NCBI RefSeq assembly: GCF_009184395.1
Contig: NZ_WEIC01000005.1
Location: forward strand, 1 to 64,000
Length of the DNA: 64,000 nt
Reading direction: 5' to 3'
From: Amylibacter sp. SFDW26
GTDB lineage: Bacteria > Pseudomonadota > Alphaproteobacteria > Rhodobacterales > Rhodobacteraceae
Both the position numbers and the translations under genes were made by a program. The notes under the pieces are model-generated. The model did not search any database. It was given only the letters and a program-made list of their open reading frames with translations, and had not been told where the DNA came from. Within the stretch, counting starts at the first letter, position 1. The number at the start of each line of letters is the position of its first letter. Below, piece after piece: positions 31,849 through 40,108 of the stretch.

Positions 31849-32838
31849 ATGCTGAAAAATAAAGAAAAAATATTATCAGTAGCCCCGATGATGGACTGGA
31901 CCGATAGGCACTGTCGGTACTTTCACCGCCTGATGTCTTCGCATGCCCTGTTGTATACAGAGATGGTGACAGCCCCTGCTGTGATCCATGGGGATCGGGA
32001 TCGATTGTTATCTTATGATGAAACCGAGCATCCTATCGCTTTGCAACTTGGAGGGTCAGACCCAAATTTAATGGCCCAAGCCACAAAAATTGGCTGCGAT
32101 TATGGATACGACGAGATCAACATCAACATCGGGTGCCCTTCGGACCGCGTACAATCAGGTGCTTTTGGGGCTTGTTTGATGCAAGACCCTGACTTGGTCG
32201 CGAAATGTGTGTCAGCCATGCAAGATGCAAGTACAGGTGCCGAAATTACGGTGAAATGCCGTATCGGTGTCGATGAACAAGACCCACATGAGGTACTTCC
32301 TGATTTCATCAAACGTGTCAGTGCGACAGGTGTTAAAACTTTTGCAATCCATGCCCGCAAAGCTTGGTTAAAAGGGTTAAGCCCTAAGGAAAACCGTGAT
32401 ATCCCACCACTGGATTATGATCTGGTGCATCAGATGAAAGCGGCAAACCCTGATCTGAACATTCACATCAATGGCGGCCTGATGACACTGAACGAAGCCT
32501 TGCCTCATTTAGAGCGCGGTTTGGATGGTATTATGATCGGGCGTGCGGCCTATCACGACCCTGCTTCTGTTTTGCTACAAGCAGACAGTTTGGTTTACGG
32601 TGATACGGATAAGACCACCGCGGAACAGGCCGTATTAGACATGCTGCCCTATATTGAAAACCACATTTCCAAAGGTGGTCGTTTAAACCAAATCACACGT
32701 CATATGCTGGGTATCTTTACAGGGCGCCCAGGTGCAAAACTATGGCGCCGGATTTTATCTGAAACAGCGCATAAAGATGGTGCAGGCCCAGAAGTGGTGT
32801 TAACTGCTTTGGACGCTATGAAACAAAAAGCCGCTTAA
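31849..32838 (+). CDS. dusA: tRNA-dihydrouridine synthase A
   Basis: A 329-aa FMN-dependent enzyme that reduces uridine to dihydrouridine in the D-loop of tRNA (positions 20/20a for DusA). It is a TIM barrel with APMMDWTDRHCRYF (about 12-25), NINIGCPSDRVQSGAFGACLM with the catalytic Cys (about 92-112), the HARKAWLKGLSPKENRDIPPL region and GIMIGRAAYHDP. ATG 31849 is preferred; the frame continues upstream 12 codons without family similarity. Its first ten codons are AT-rich and differ from the displaced stub at 15372, so the start and promoter were supplied by the island. It overlaps the convergent membrane-protein gene by four bases. Confidence 0.95.
   Translation: MLKNKEKILSVAPMMDWTDRHCRYFHRLMSSHALLYTEMVTAPAVIHGDRDRLLSYDETEHPIALQLGGSDPNLMAQATKIGCDYGYDEININIGCPSDRVQSGAFGACLMQDPDLVAKCVSAMQDASTGAEITVKCRIGVDEQDPHEVLPDFIKRVSATGVKTFAIHARKAWLKGLSPKENRDIPPLDYDLVHQMKAANPDLNIHINGGLMTLNEALPHLERGLDGIMIGRAAYHDPASVLLQADSLVYGDTDKTTAEQAVLDMLPYIENHISKGGRLNQITRHMLGIFTGRPGAKLWRRILSETAHKDGAGPEVVLTALDAMKQKAA
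31882..31900 (+). repeat. attR direct repeat in dusA
   Basis: Right copy of the 19-bp repeat, within codons 12-18 of dusA; see 15405-15423 for the left copy. Downstream of ATGATGGACTGGA the two copies differ at once (CC here, GA at left), which locates the junction. Confidence 0.85.
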
Positions 32839-33251
32839 ACCTCACTCTTTGGCACAATCGTCATGCGTCGAAAGCGTTTATATAAGAATAAGAAAAAACA
32901 TCCCCAGATTAATGCAACGACCCCGCCAAACGTAACCCCTGCAAGTATAAGCTCAAAGGCGTTCGAATCTATAAGAGATAAGAAATAAGCAGCACATGCA
33001 ATTACAGGAATAATCCCGACAGCGAACAGGCTGGCAAGAGCTATATACCGATAAGATGGTCCGAAACGACGTAGCGTATACCAAAAAGCGGGCCCTCCCA
33101 AAATAAAGTAGGGTGGCCAACCAGCAATCATCATTTCTCCTGCAACCATAGGCGACCACAACATAAGAAATGTGAAAAGGGCTGGAGCAATGACAAGAGC
33201 CGATATGAAGGCCTTAATAGACACAGGGTATTTCAAAGAACTGGTATCCAT
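32835..33251 (-). CDS. Small membrane protein, paralogue 1
   Basis: A 138-aa protein with four predicted transmembrane helices (about 12-32, 43-60, 70-92, 100-122) and a basic C-terminal tail. It shares ILGGPAFWYTLRRFGPSYR with the next gene upstream (LLGGPIYWHTVRRFGPNYR) and the same helix spacing, so the two are tandem duplicates. No known family was recognised. Its end overlaps dusA by four bases in convergent orientation. Starts at ATG 33251. Confidence 0.65.
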   Translation of the reverse strand: MDTSSLKYPVSIKAFISALVIAPALFTFLMLWSPMVAGEMMIAGWPPYFILGGPAFWYTLRRFGPSYRYIALASLFAVGIIPVIACAAYFLSLIDSNAFELILAGVTFGGVVALIWGCFFLFLYKRFRRMTIVPKSEV

Positions 33252-33315
33252 AGACGTTAACCCTTAAGGCTTTGATCTATTTTATCAACATGATATTCGC
33301 TTTCAGGCACAAGCT

Positions 33316-33729
33316 TTATCCTTTGAAATTTCTTGTATAAAAAAGAAAAAGGCACCCCCAAATCGACATTACTATGCTGCCTAGAATAGCAAACCAAAGT
33401 GAAGTGAAAAAAGCATCCCAATCTAATAAGTGTAAGGAATAGGCAGCGCTAGTAATAATCAGGACGCAGAAAAATGCAAAAATAGTTGCAATCATTGTAT
33501 GGCGATAATTTGGCCCAAAACGGCGTACCGTATGCCAATAAATGGGTCCCCCTAAGAGCAAGTAGAATGGGCCAATTAAATATAAAGAAAAGAAGCCCAT
33601 AGCAAAAAAACCAGTGCTAAACACAAAACTTAAAGGTATTGTAAGTAATAGAAAAATGAACGGAACAAGAATAAGAGCCGTTATAAAAGCCCAAAAACTA
33701 ACTGGATGACACTTAATACCGCGTTCCAT
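33316..33729 (-). CDS. Small membrane protein, paralogue 2
   Basis: A 137-aa four-helix membrane protein, paralogous to the gene 64 bp downstream. The shared centre is GGPIYWHTVRRFGPNYRHT and the shared end is SIWGCLFLF versus LIWGCFFLF. Start 33729 is chosen because GAGG stands six bases upstream and it equalises length with the paralogue; the open frame extends to 33795 without a ribosome site. Function unknown. Confidence 0.65.
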   Translation of the reverse strand: MERGIKCHPVSFWAFITALILVPFIFLLLTIPLSFVFSTGFFAMGFFSLYLIGPFYLLLGGPIYWHTVRRFGPNYRHTMIATIFAFFCVLIITSAAYSLHLLDWDAFFTSLWFAILGSIVMSIWGCLFLFYTRNFKG

Positions 33730-33865
33730 GCTCAGCCTCATTTTCTTTTGATACTTAAAGATAGTCACTCGGCTTGATCTCAAACAATGACCCAAAAGGT
33801 CACACCGTTTTCTCTTGTGAGCCTCCTAGCGCTTACCTAAAGTGCGCCAAAAGACAGGATCACAG

Positions 33866-34690
33866 ATGCAAGACGTTATTCAATATATCCCTATACTTGT
33901 TTTGCTTATGGGCATTGGTGCTTTTGCTGGTGTACTTGCAGGCTTGCTAGGTGTTGGCGGCGGTATCGTTTTGGTGCCTGCTTTTTTCTATGCCTTCCCA
34001 GCGCTTGGCTATAATTCACCGCAGTTGATGCAAATCTGTGTAGCCACCTCGTTGGCCACCATCGTGTTTACATCCATCAGGTCTGTTTCCAGTCACCATA
34101 AAAAGGGTGCTGTAGATTGGGATATCCTTAAATCATGGGCACCTGGTATTATGGTGGGCGCTATTATTGGCGTGATTATCGCCAGCAATCTGCGCTCTAC
34201 AACGTTGCAATACATCTTTGCAGGCCTTGGGTTTGCCGTTGGTCTATATATGGCTTTTGGCAAAAAGGATTGGCAGATATCGGATATCATGCCGACTGGG
34301 TTAAAACGTATCAGTCTAAGTTCTATCATTGGTTTTTTATCGGTTCTAATGGGTATCGGCGGCGGCAGCTTTGCCGTTCCGACCATGACATTGCATGGCC
34401 AGCCTATTCACCGTGCAGTAGCAACCGCTGCTGGGTTTGGTTTGGCTATTGCGGTGCCATCTGCGATAGGTTTTTTACTGACACCTGTTGTTGCAGAAGC
34501 GCGCCCACCTTTCACAGTTGGTAGCGTCAATATAGCCGCTTTCCTAATCATCATTTCCATGACCACATTCACAGCACCGATTGGAGCAAAAATTGCACAT
34601 GCAATGGACCCAAAACCGCTCAAGCGTGTGTTTGCATTTTTCCTAATCTTTGTCGCTTTGAACATGTTGCGGAAAGCATATTTTGGATAA
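33866..34690 (+). CDS. TauE/SafE family sulfite/organosulfonate exporter
   Basis: A 274-aa inner-membrane protein of the TauE/SafE (DUF81) family with about eight helices. Members export sulfite, sulfoacetate or related anions. The two repeats each carry the glycine motif: LAGLLGVGGGIVLVPAFF (about 20-37) and LMGIGGGSFAVPTMTLHG (about 162-179). AGGATCACAG precedes ATG 33866; a GTG at 33842 is less likely. The next gene begins at a TTG that overlaps its stop by eight bases, so an oxygenase-like protein is translationally coupled to this exporter. Confidence 0.9.
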   Translation: MQDVIQYIPILVLLMGIGAFAGVLAGLLGVGGGIVLVPAFFYAFPALGYNSPQLMQICVATSLATIVFTSIRSVSSHHKKGAVDWDILKSWAPGIMVGAIIGVIIASNLRSTTLQYIFAGLGFAVGLYMAFGKKDWQISDIMPTGLKRISLSSIIGFLSVLMGIGGGSFAVPTMTLHGQPIHRAVATAAGFGLAIAVPSAIGFLLTPVVAEARPPFTVGSVNIAAFLIIISMTTFTAPIGAKIAHAMDPKPLKRVFAFFLIFVALNMLRKAYFG

Positions 34691-35474
34691 GTTCTCTTTC
34701 GATACTCTTGGTTGGGCAAAAATCCCATATGAGCCAGAACTGAAATCTTGGGCACAGAATGCGTTGCCCTATGCAATAGACGCTGCAAATGACCCAAAAC
34801 ATCACACGGAATGGCTGCGATCCCAAGGCACATGGTTTGTGGGGGTTGATGCATTGGACAATGATCCAGATGGATGTGTGCACGGTTCTGATCCCTTAAG
34901 GGGCGGTGTTTTAAAAGCTGCACAATATGCAACAGGACAAGAGGCCATAAACTGGGGGTTGGGCCAAGTTTCTGTATGTTATCAAGGTTACCCTAAAAAA
35001 GGTGATGATGAAACAGACGGCATGTTCAACTATCGCCGTAACCGTGATTTTGCACATCTGGACGGTTTAAAGCCTATTGGTGATAAACGCCGTCGTATTA
35101 TGGATGAATTTCACGGGTTTATTCTGGGCATCCCATTGAACGATTACCCAGCAAAAGCATCGCCTTTTGTCATATGGGAAGGGTCCCACATTATATTCCG
35201 TGACATGCTGCAAAGCTTATATGCAGACACACCACATGATCAGTGGGATACTATTGATATTACTGAGATATATCAAGAAACCCGCCAACGTATGTTCGAT
35301 GAATGTAAGCGTGTTGAGCTTCATGCTGAAGTAGGCGAAGCTTACATCGCTCACCGTTTTTCATTACATGGTATGGCCTCTTGGCCAGATAGATTAGATG
35401 GGCCTGCGGAGGGTCGTGTCATCGCATACTTTCGCCCCTATTGGAACGGCGATATGCAACGCTGGCTGACTTAG
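34683..35474 (+). CDS. Fe(II)/2-oxoglutarate dioxygenase-like protein
   Basis: A 263-aa soluble protein with the hallmarks of a cupin-fold Fe(II)/2-oxoglutarate oxygenase: HLD at His125-Asp127, a second His at 224 or 229 in AYIAHRFSLHGM, and Arg in GRVIAYFRP (about 245-251) to bind 2-oxoglutarate. It recalls phytanoyl-CoA dioxygenase relatives but I do not assign a substrate. The only plausible start is TTG 34683, overlapping the tauE stop; no ATG occurs for many codons. Being coupled to a TauE/SafE exporter suggests a sulfonate-related substrate, which is inference. Its 3' end overlaps ppk2 by four bases. Confidence 0.65.
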   Translation: MDKFSFDTLGWAKIPYEPELKSWAQNALPYAIDAANDPKHHTEWLRSQGTWFVGVDALDNDPDGCVHGSDPLRGGVLKAAQYATGQEAINWGLGQVSVCYQGYPKKGDDETDGMFNYRRNRDFAHLDGLKPIGDKRRRIMDEFHGFILGIPLNDYPAKASPFVIWEGSHIIFRDMLQSLYADTPHDQWDTIDITEIYQETRQRMFDECKRVELHAEVGEAYIAHRFSLHGMASWPDRLDGPAEGRVIAYFRPYWNGDMQRWLT

Positions 35475-36382
35475 TATTTCTGCGGCACGTATAGGTCTTC
35501 TTGTAGAACGTGGCGTTCATAATCTGGGTTCGATACGCGGTCAGGCAGCTCAACCATATCATGTGGCACCTCTTCATATGGTATTTGTTTCAATAGATGA
35601 TCGATACAGTTCAAACGCGCCCGCTTCTTATCGTTCCCTTCTACAATCCACCACGGGGCTTCGTCGATATTCGTTCGCAAAAGCATTTCCTCTTTGGCGA
35701 TTGTATAATCTTCCCAACGGATACGCGATTGCAAATCCATAGGGCTAAGTTTCCATTGCTTCATTGGATCATAAATACGTGTTAAAAACCGATATTGTTG
35801 TTCTTCGTCTGTGATTGAGAACCAATACTTAACCAGCTTAATACCAGAGCGGCATAACATACGCTCAAATTCTGGAACGTCATTGTAAAACTGCTCAACT
35901 TGGCCTTCATCGGCAAATCCCATAACACGCTCTACGCCAGCGCGGTTATACCATGACCGATCAAAAAACACGATTTCACCACCTGCAGGCAAATGCGATA
36001 CATAGCGTTGAAAATACCACTGCGTTTGTTCCCGTTCACTTGGCGCGGGCAGCGCCACAACACGTGCAACACGTGGATTCAAACGTTGAGCCACACGCTT
36101 GATAATACCACCCTTACCAGCGGCATCACGACCCTCAAAGATTACAACAACCTTGGCCTTGGTATGGATGACCCAATCTTGCAACTTCACCAATTCGGCT
36201 TGTAAACGGAACAATTCCGTAAAATATGTATGCCGCTCCATAGGTGGTAAAGCACCAGGACGATTAATATGGCGCAATTCTTCTGGAATATGTTCATCAT
36301 AGATTTCCATTTCCAATTCTTCATCCAAGCCATCCCGGAATTCAGTTTGGATCCAGCTTTGATCTTTTAAATTATCGTCCAT
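35471..36382 (-). CDS. ppk2: Polyphosphate kinase 2
   Basis: A 303-aa PPK2 class I enzyme that transfers phosphate from polyphosphate to nucleoside diphosphates, or the reverse. The core has Walker A FEGRDAAGKGG (about 83-93), Walker B VFFDRSWYNRAGVE (about 139-152), and the lid RRVxxR-like KRVAQRLNPRVARVVALP, plus WEDYTIAKEEML. The N-terminal acidic extension is typical. Length matches the class. It is convergent with the oxygenase-like gene (4-bp overlap). A 140-bp gap separates it from panE upstream on the same strand. Confidence 0.95.
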   Translation of the reverse strand: MDDNLKDQSWIQTEFRDGLDEELEMEIYDEHIPEELRHINRPGALPPMERHTYFTELFRLQAELVKLQDWVIHTKAKVVVIFEGRDAAGKGGIIKRVAQRLNPRVARVVALPAPSEREQTQWYFQRYVSHLPAGGEIVFFDRSWYNRAGVERVMGFADEGQVEQFYNDVPEFERMLCRSGIKLVKYWFSITDEEQQYRFLTRIYDPMKQWKLSPMDLQSRIRWEDYTIAKEEMLLRTNIDEAPWWIVEGNDKKRARLNCIDHLLKQIPYEEVPHDMVELPDRVSNPDYERHVLQEDLYVPQKY

Positions 36383-36522
36383 CGTCGTCTCACTCTAAAA
36401 TTAACCCACAGAACTATCTATGGTTACGGCATATAAAAACTTAACACACTGCCCGTAACAGATTTGTAAAGTACAAGTCTGTAAATGCTCAAAATAGAGT
36501 GTTTTCACCAAAGTTTAAAGTA

Positions 36523-37539
36523 TCAAGCCTTCAAACCAATAGCTTGGGCCAATTCAAGCGCGTCATAGCGTGGCCAGTGCTTCGTCTGAGCTGTTTCAAT
36601 CAATCGGATCAAAGCTTTATTCACAGGGGCATCCAGTCCTATTGCACTTGCCAAATGTATAATTTCACCGTTAATCGTAGCAATCTCCGTGGGTTTATGC
36701 GCTTGATAATCAGATGCCATAGATGTGAGTGTTGCTTTATCAATTTTTTGCAGTCGCAATGCAGTGTGATTGAACAATATATCAGGTAATCTTAGCATAC
36801 GAACAATCAATGCAGGTGGAAATGGGCCCGTTTTTTGATACTCAACCCCAGCTGCCTTATATATGTGCAAAGCCTCTTCCAATGCAGCTGCATAGATCAA
36901 TCGATATCCACGTTTGGACATTTGTTTATGTAAAGCCATGCCAGAAAGTGCGTTCACTGGATTGATAAGATTCAGCAATAATTTTCCATATTGTATGGGT
37001 CGTAAATCATCATATAAATGTACGACAGCATCAGTTTCATCAGCGAAAGATGCTAATTTTTCGGTAAATTCACAACGTTCAAGTGCAACATTTCCCGCGC
37101 TCGAGCGATGTAAATGATCAGTGTTTTTCCAAGCGACATTATAGGGTACCATCCCAGCAACTATTGGAAATTCTGGTAAAGCTTTTTGCAGATCACGTAC
37201 AGGAGCCAATCCATTTAGCAAACTCACGATTGGTATTCCAACTGGTGCATATTGGCGAATATCTTGAATAGTTTGCGCCAAAGCTGTTGATTTTATTGCA
37301 AGAATGATAGCATGTGCATTTTCCAAACATCTAACATCATCAGTTACTTGGATAGCATCAGGCGCGACCGATAAATTAGTGTTCCCCGTAAACCGTAAGC
37401 CATCACGTTTCAAATCATTGATTGATTTAGAACGCCCAAGCAATTTAATATTCATACCACTTGCAGCCCAGTGGCAACCAGTGAAACACCCGATTGCCCC
37501 AGTTCCGATCATCACAACAGGTTTTGATATACCCGACAT
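36523..37539 (-). CDS. panE: 2-dehydropantoate 2-reductase family protein
   Basis: A 338-aa NADP-dependent ketopantoate reductase-like protein, which in the pantothenate pathway reduces 2-dehydropantoate to pantoate. The Rossmann motif is GTGAIGCFTGCHWA (about 12-25), with AIILAIKSTAL (about 76) containing the family Lys, LLNGLAPV (about 105), and the C-terminal domain catalytic Lys region KLLLNLINPVNAL (about 187-199). Several paralogues with other 2-keto acid substrates exist, so the pantothenate role is likely but not certain. Stand-alone gene. Confidence 0.85.
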   Translation of the reverse strand: MSGISKPVVMIGTGAIGCFTGCHWAASGMNIKLLGRSKSINDLKRDGLRFTGNTNLSVAPDAIQVTDDVRCLENAHAIILAIKSTALAQTIQDIRQYAPVGIPIVSLLNGLAPVRDLQKALPEFPIVAGMVPYNVAWKNTDHLHRSSAGNVALERCEFTEKLASFADETDAVVHLYDDLRPIQYGKLLLNLINPVNALSGMALHKQMSKRGYRLIYAAALEEALHIYKAAGVEYQKTGPFPPALIVRMLRLPDILFNHTALRLQKIDKATLTSMASDYQAHKPTEIATINGEIIHLASAIGLDAPVNKALIRLIETAQTKHWPRYDALELAQAIGLKA

Positions 37540-37615
37540 ACACGCCCTTCTTCACAAATATCTAGAAGATAAACGCGACCAACCTTATAACGCAATCGTA
37601 ACGCAGGGGCATATC

Positions 37616-38173
37616 TTACTTAAAATCACACCTAAATGCTAAAAAACGCCCATCTTTATTGCCTGTAACCGGCCCCAAAGGAATGGGATCATAACCGAGA
37701 CGCACGCCAAATCGCATAAACGCTGGCGGGCCCAGAAATAAACACCCTTTCGCCGCCTTCGATCTTAAAAAATCAATACCTTGGTTAATAATTTCAGCGC
37801 CAACACTATTCTGCGTAGATGCAAAACGTGTCATTTCCCAGATATTATGATCCACAGGTGGTTCTTCACTGCAAATATCACTCGGCAAGCCAGGTAATAG
37901 CTCTAAATACGCATCGCGGATCATATAGCTATATCGTGCAAATTTTCGATCTGTGCGCATTAATCGCGCGCCAGCGACCACTTCCCGACCTTCATGCGCA
38001 ATAATATAAGTCACACCAAGCGTGTCATATTGCTCGAATTCCATGCCTTCGGTTTGATAGAGTGGCCAGCGCATTTTATTGATAAAAACTTCGTTTCTCA
38101 ATTTCAGAAAGCTTGCAACAAGATCGTATTTATCAATATCCTTTGGAAAACTAAGGATTGTTATTTCGGTCAT
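37616..38173 (-). CDS. luxI: Acyl-homoserine lactone synthase (LuxI family)
   Basis: A 185-aa LuxI-type autoinducer synthase that joins an acyl-ACP side chain to S-adenosylmethionine. Conserved positions are visible: LRNEVFINKMRWPL (Arg and Trp of the SAM site, about 26-39), EFEQYDTLGVTYI (Glu and Asp, about 46-58), GARLMRTD (about 68), and WEMTRFAS (Glu and Arg, about 111-118). It is a little short and ends in FRCDFK. It is downstream of a small conserved-looking gene and a divergent luxR-type gene, forming a complete quorum-sensing locus. No good ribosome site is seen, fitting expression by coupling within an operon. Confidence 0.87.
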   Translation of the reverse strand: MTEITILSFPKDIDKYDLVASFLKLRNEVFINKMRWPLYQTEGMEFEQYDTLGVTYIIAHEGREVVAGARLMRTDRKFARYSYMIRDAYLELLPGLPSDICSEEPPVDHNIWEMTRFASTQNSVGAEIINQGIDFLRSKAAKGCLFLGPPAFMRFGVRLGYDPIPLGPVTGNKDGRFLAFRCDFK

Positions 38174-38213
38174 TCAACGGGCGTCCAGTATTCAAAATAC
38201 ACTGAACTTCCCC

Positions 38214-38456
38214 TTAATTCAGCGTAGGTTTTTTCTTTTCCTGTTTAGCCTGTTTTGGCTCGCTTGTAGAGGGATTATTTTCCGTTTCTTGTACCCTGCC
38301 GATGAACTGATGTGTGCCATTTGAAGGGTTTACGAACCACAAACCCATATTATTGCAATTTATCTTAACCACACCGTCTTTGGCGTAGCGGGGAAAGAAC
38401 TTTACCAAACTTTCGACCATCTCCATGGTCAACTCAATCTCTGTGTCTTTACTCAT
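38214..38456 (-). CDS. Small hypothetical protein in lux locus
   Basis: An 80-aa protein from ATG 38456 (SKDTEIELTMEMVESLV onward). It has an N-terminal amphipathic helix, a central NCNNMGLWFVNPSNGTHQFIGRV beta segment and a lysine/glutamine-rich tail (about 60-80). An upstream in-frame ATG at 38504 is possible. No family recognised. It lies 40 bp upstream of luxI on the same strand and faces luxR across the palindrome, so it is probably the first gene of the luxI transcript. Confidence 0.55.
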   Translation of the reverse strand: MSKDTEIELTMEMVESLVKFFPRYAKDGVVKINCNNMGLWFVNPSNGTHQFIGRVQETENNPSTSEPKQAKQEKKKPTLN

Positions 38457-38708
38457 ATCAGAACGGGCCTTGCTATTCGTACAAGTTGATTTGCACTCTC
38501 CCACTCTTCGACCATAAACCTTTGATTTCGTTTATTTTTGCATTTCACAAAAAACAACTGCATCGTTACAGGTATAATGCTCGCACTCGTTAACGCTTCA
38601 AAACACACAAATTGAATTTCTGTTTCATTACTAATCACGCAGTTCCCCCCACTACTGTGATCAGTTTTCATCCATGCAGGAAACTATCATAGTAAAATTA
38701 TTGCGAAA

Positions 38709-38735
38709 GGTACTATCGTACTGTACGATCGTACC
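38709..38735. promoter_or_regulatory. 27-bp palindrome, candidate lux box
   Basis: GGTACTATCGTAC and GTACGATCGTACC flank a central T; the two halves are complementary except at one paired position. The right half carries GATCGTAC, as in known lux boxes. It lies 40-66 bp upstream of the luxR start and about 250 bp upstream of the divergent small gene and luxI, so one site could serve both directions. Confidence 0.6.
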
Positions 38736-38774
38736 CTATAAAGACCCCCTGTAATTGCACTTAGGATATCAGAA

Positions 38775-39401
38775 TTGCTTTCATCTATAATTCCCAATTT
38801 CGACAACGAATTAAAATCGATTGAAGAGATCGCCAATAAGGGAATCGTTATTGCGTGGAATACAGGCTATAGTGGAGCAGAATATTTACTTAGTACCTAT
38901 TCAGAAAAGTGGAAAGAAGAGTACCATAGTAAAAGCTTACAATTTGTAGATCCGACAGTTTGGTGGGCTATTCGCAATACAGGCCAATGCCGTTGGAGCG
39001 AAACCGGATATATAGACATTAGTCGTGTTTTTAAAAAAGCGCGTAGATATGATATCAACTATGGTGCGATTTTTTCACGTTTGAAAAATGGTAAAAAATC
39101 TATTCTCTCAGTCTCACGCCATGATCGTGAACTAACAGATAACGAAATAATGCTACTTACGGCACAATGGGATCGTATGACCAATGCATTAATCGCAAAT
39201 GCCAATTTATCAACAGGAGAGCTAGAGGTTCTAAAGATGTTAAGGGACGGATATAATTATCCAGAAATATCTTATGCCTTAGAAGTCAGTGTTTCTGGCA
39301 TTAAAAAACGCGTTGCTAAATCAATGCATAAGCTAAATGCAAAGACACCAACACATGCCGTATCAATAGCAATTGTTCGCAGTTATTTAAACGACGGTTA
39401 A
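38775..39401 (+). CDS. luxR: LuxR-family autoinducer-binding regulator
   Basis: A 208-aa regulator with an autoinducer-binding domain (about 10-140) and a LuxR helix-turn-helix (about 145-205: LSTGELEVLKMLRDGYNYPEISYALEVSVSGIKKRVAKSMHKL). AHL-pocket positions are visible as W-X3-Y in SEKWKEEY, DP in FVDPTVWW, and Trp in CRWSE. It starts with TTG 38775, preceded by TTAGGATATCAGAA; no ATG is available near. A palindrome overlaps its promoter. It is convergent with the DUF1289 gene (3-bp gap). Confidence 0.88.
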   Translation: MLSSIIPNFDNELKSIEEIANKGIVIAWNTGYSGAEYLLSTYSEKWKEEYHSKSLQFVDPTVWWAIRNTGQCRWSETGYIDISRVFKKARRYDINYGAIFSRLKNGKKSILSVSRHDRELTDNEIMLLTAQWDRMTNALIANANLSTGELEVLKMLRDGYNYPEISYALEVSVSGIKKRVAKSMHKLNAKTPTHAVSIAIVRSYLNDG

Positions 39402-39404
39402 AAC

Positions 39405-39629
39405 TTAGGCGCGTCTTTTACGCCCGCCACGGCGTTTTGGTTTCAACAGTGGCTCTCTTGCAGGCAGTTCAGCCATAATTTCTTGACGTTCTTCACGGCT
39501 CATACGACCCCATGCCGCAATTTCGGCATTTGTGCGGTAACATCCAATACATAATTTAGATTCTGGGTGCATTACGCAAATCTTCACACAAGGACTCTGA
39601 CGTTCTTCACGTTTCCAAACTTCATCCAT
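39405..39629 (-). CDS. DUF1289 domain protein
   Basis: A 74-aa protein with the DUF1289 pattern SPCVKICVMHPESKLCIGCYRT (about 12-33), whose four cysteines probably bind a metal or Fe-S cluster, followed by the EIAAWGRMSREERQEIM helix and a basic tail (KPKRRGGRKRR). The family is small and uncharacterised. Its start shares one base with the ruvX stop at 39629, so it ends a ccmI-ruvX-DUF1289 operon as in related Rhodobacterales. Confidence 0.9.
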   Translation of the reverse strand: MDEVWKREERQSPCVKICVMHPESKLCIGCYRTNAEIAAWGRMSREERQEIMAELPAREPLLKPKRRGGRKRRA

Positions 39630-40108
39630 TAGCCTGCCCTAACATGTCCTAATCTGTCCAAAACGCCCTGCAAAATGTAAGACGCTGCTACATTATCTAT
39701 CACATCTGCGCGTTTCTTACGCGACATATCCGCCTCTATCAGCACTCTTTCCGCCGCAACGGTCGATAAACGTTCATCCCAAAAGAATATAGGTATGCTA
39801 ATCCGCGCCGACAAGTTCCGTGCAAAAGCCCGCGTAGATTGTGCACGTGGCCCTTCGGATCCATCCATATTGCGTGGCAAACCCAAAACAATACCAACAA
39901 CCTCATTTTCAGCAATCAAACGATCAATCGCGTCCGCATCTACACCAAACTTCTTACGTTTAATAGTCTCGCGCGGTGTCCCAACTGATTGCAAACGATC
40001 AGAAATCGCAACGCCAATAGTCTTGGTGCCAAAATCCAAGCCCATAAGCGAGCCAATCACACCAATCTGATCAGAAAATTTGTTAATATCTTCAATAAGA
40101 TCGCTCAA
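39629..40108 (-). CDS. ruvX: RuvX/YqgF Holliday junction resolvase-like protein
   Basis: A 159-aa RNase H-fold YqgF protein. In E. coli it is needed for 16S rRNA 5'-end processing and is called a putative Holliday junction resolvase. Motifs are MGLDFGTKTIGVAISD (first Asp, about 22-37), GIVLGLPRNMDGSEGPRA (about 71-88), and FWDERLSTVAAER (about 107-119). I chose TTG 40108 because it overlaps the ccmI stop as TTGA and matches family length; the open frame runs to 40195 inside ccmI. Part of the ccmI-ruvX-DUF1289 operon. Confidence 0.85.
   Translation of the reverse strand: MSDLIEDINKFSDQIGVIGSLMGLDFGTKTIGVAISDRLQSVGTPRETIKRKKFGVDADAIDRLIAENEVVGIVLGLPRNMDGSEGPRAQSTRAFARNLSARISIPIFFWDERLSTVAAERVLIEADMSRKKRADVIDNVAASYILQGVLDRLGHVRAG

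Larger units (their letters stand above)
15405..31900. mobile_element. Genomic island inserted in dusA
   Basis: About 16.5 kb between a dusA stub (left) and the full dusA (right), bounded by a 19-bp direct repeat with one mismatch. dusA is a known integration target of a tyrosine integrase family. The content is AT-rich: HDO and flavoprotein-peroxiredoxin genes, an OpuA-type transporter, regulators, a nitroreductase, a DMT transporter, an isocitrate lyase-like enzyme, and fragments of integrase, serine recombinase, IS3 and IS66. The integrase has a stop codon, a frameshift, a split by inversion and a truncation, so the island looks fixed. The block 24070-26107 is less AT-rich and may be a separate acquisition. 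Confidence 0.85.
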
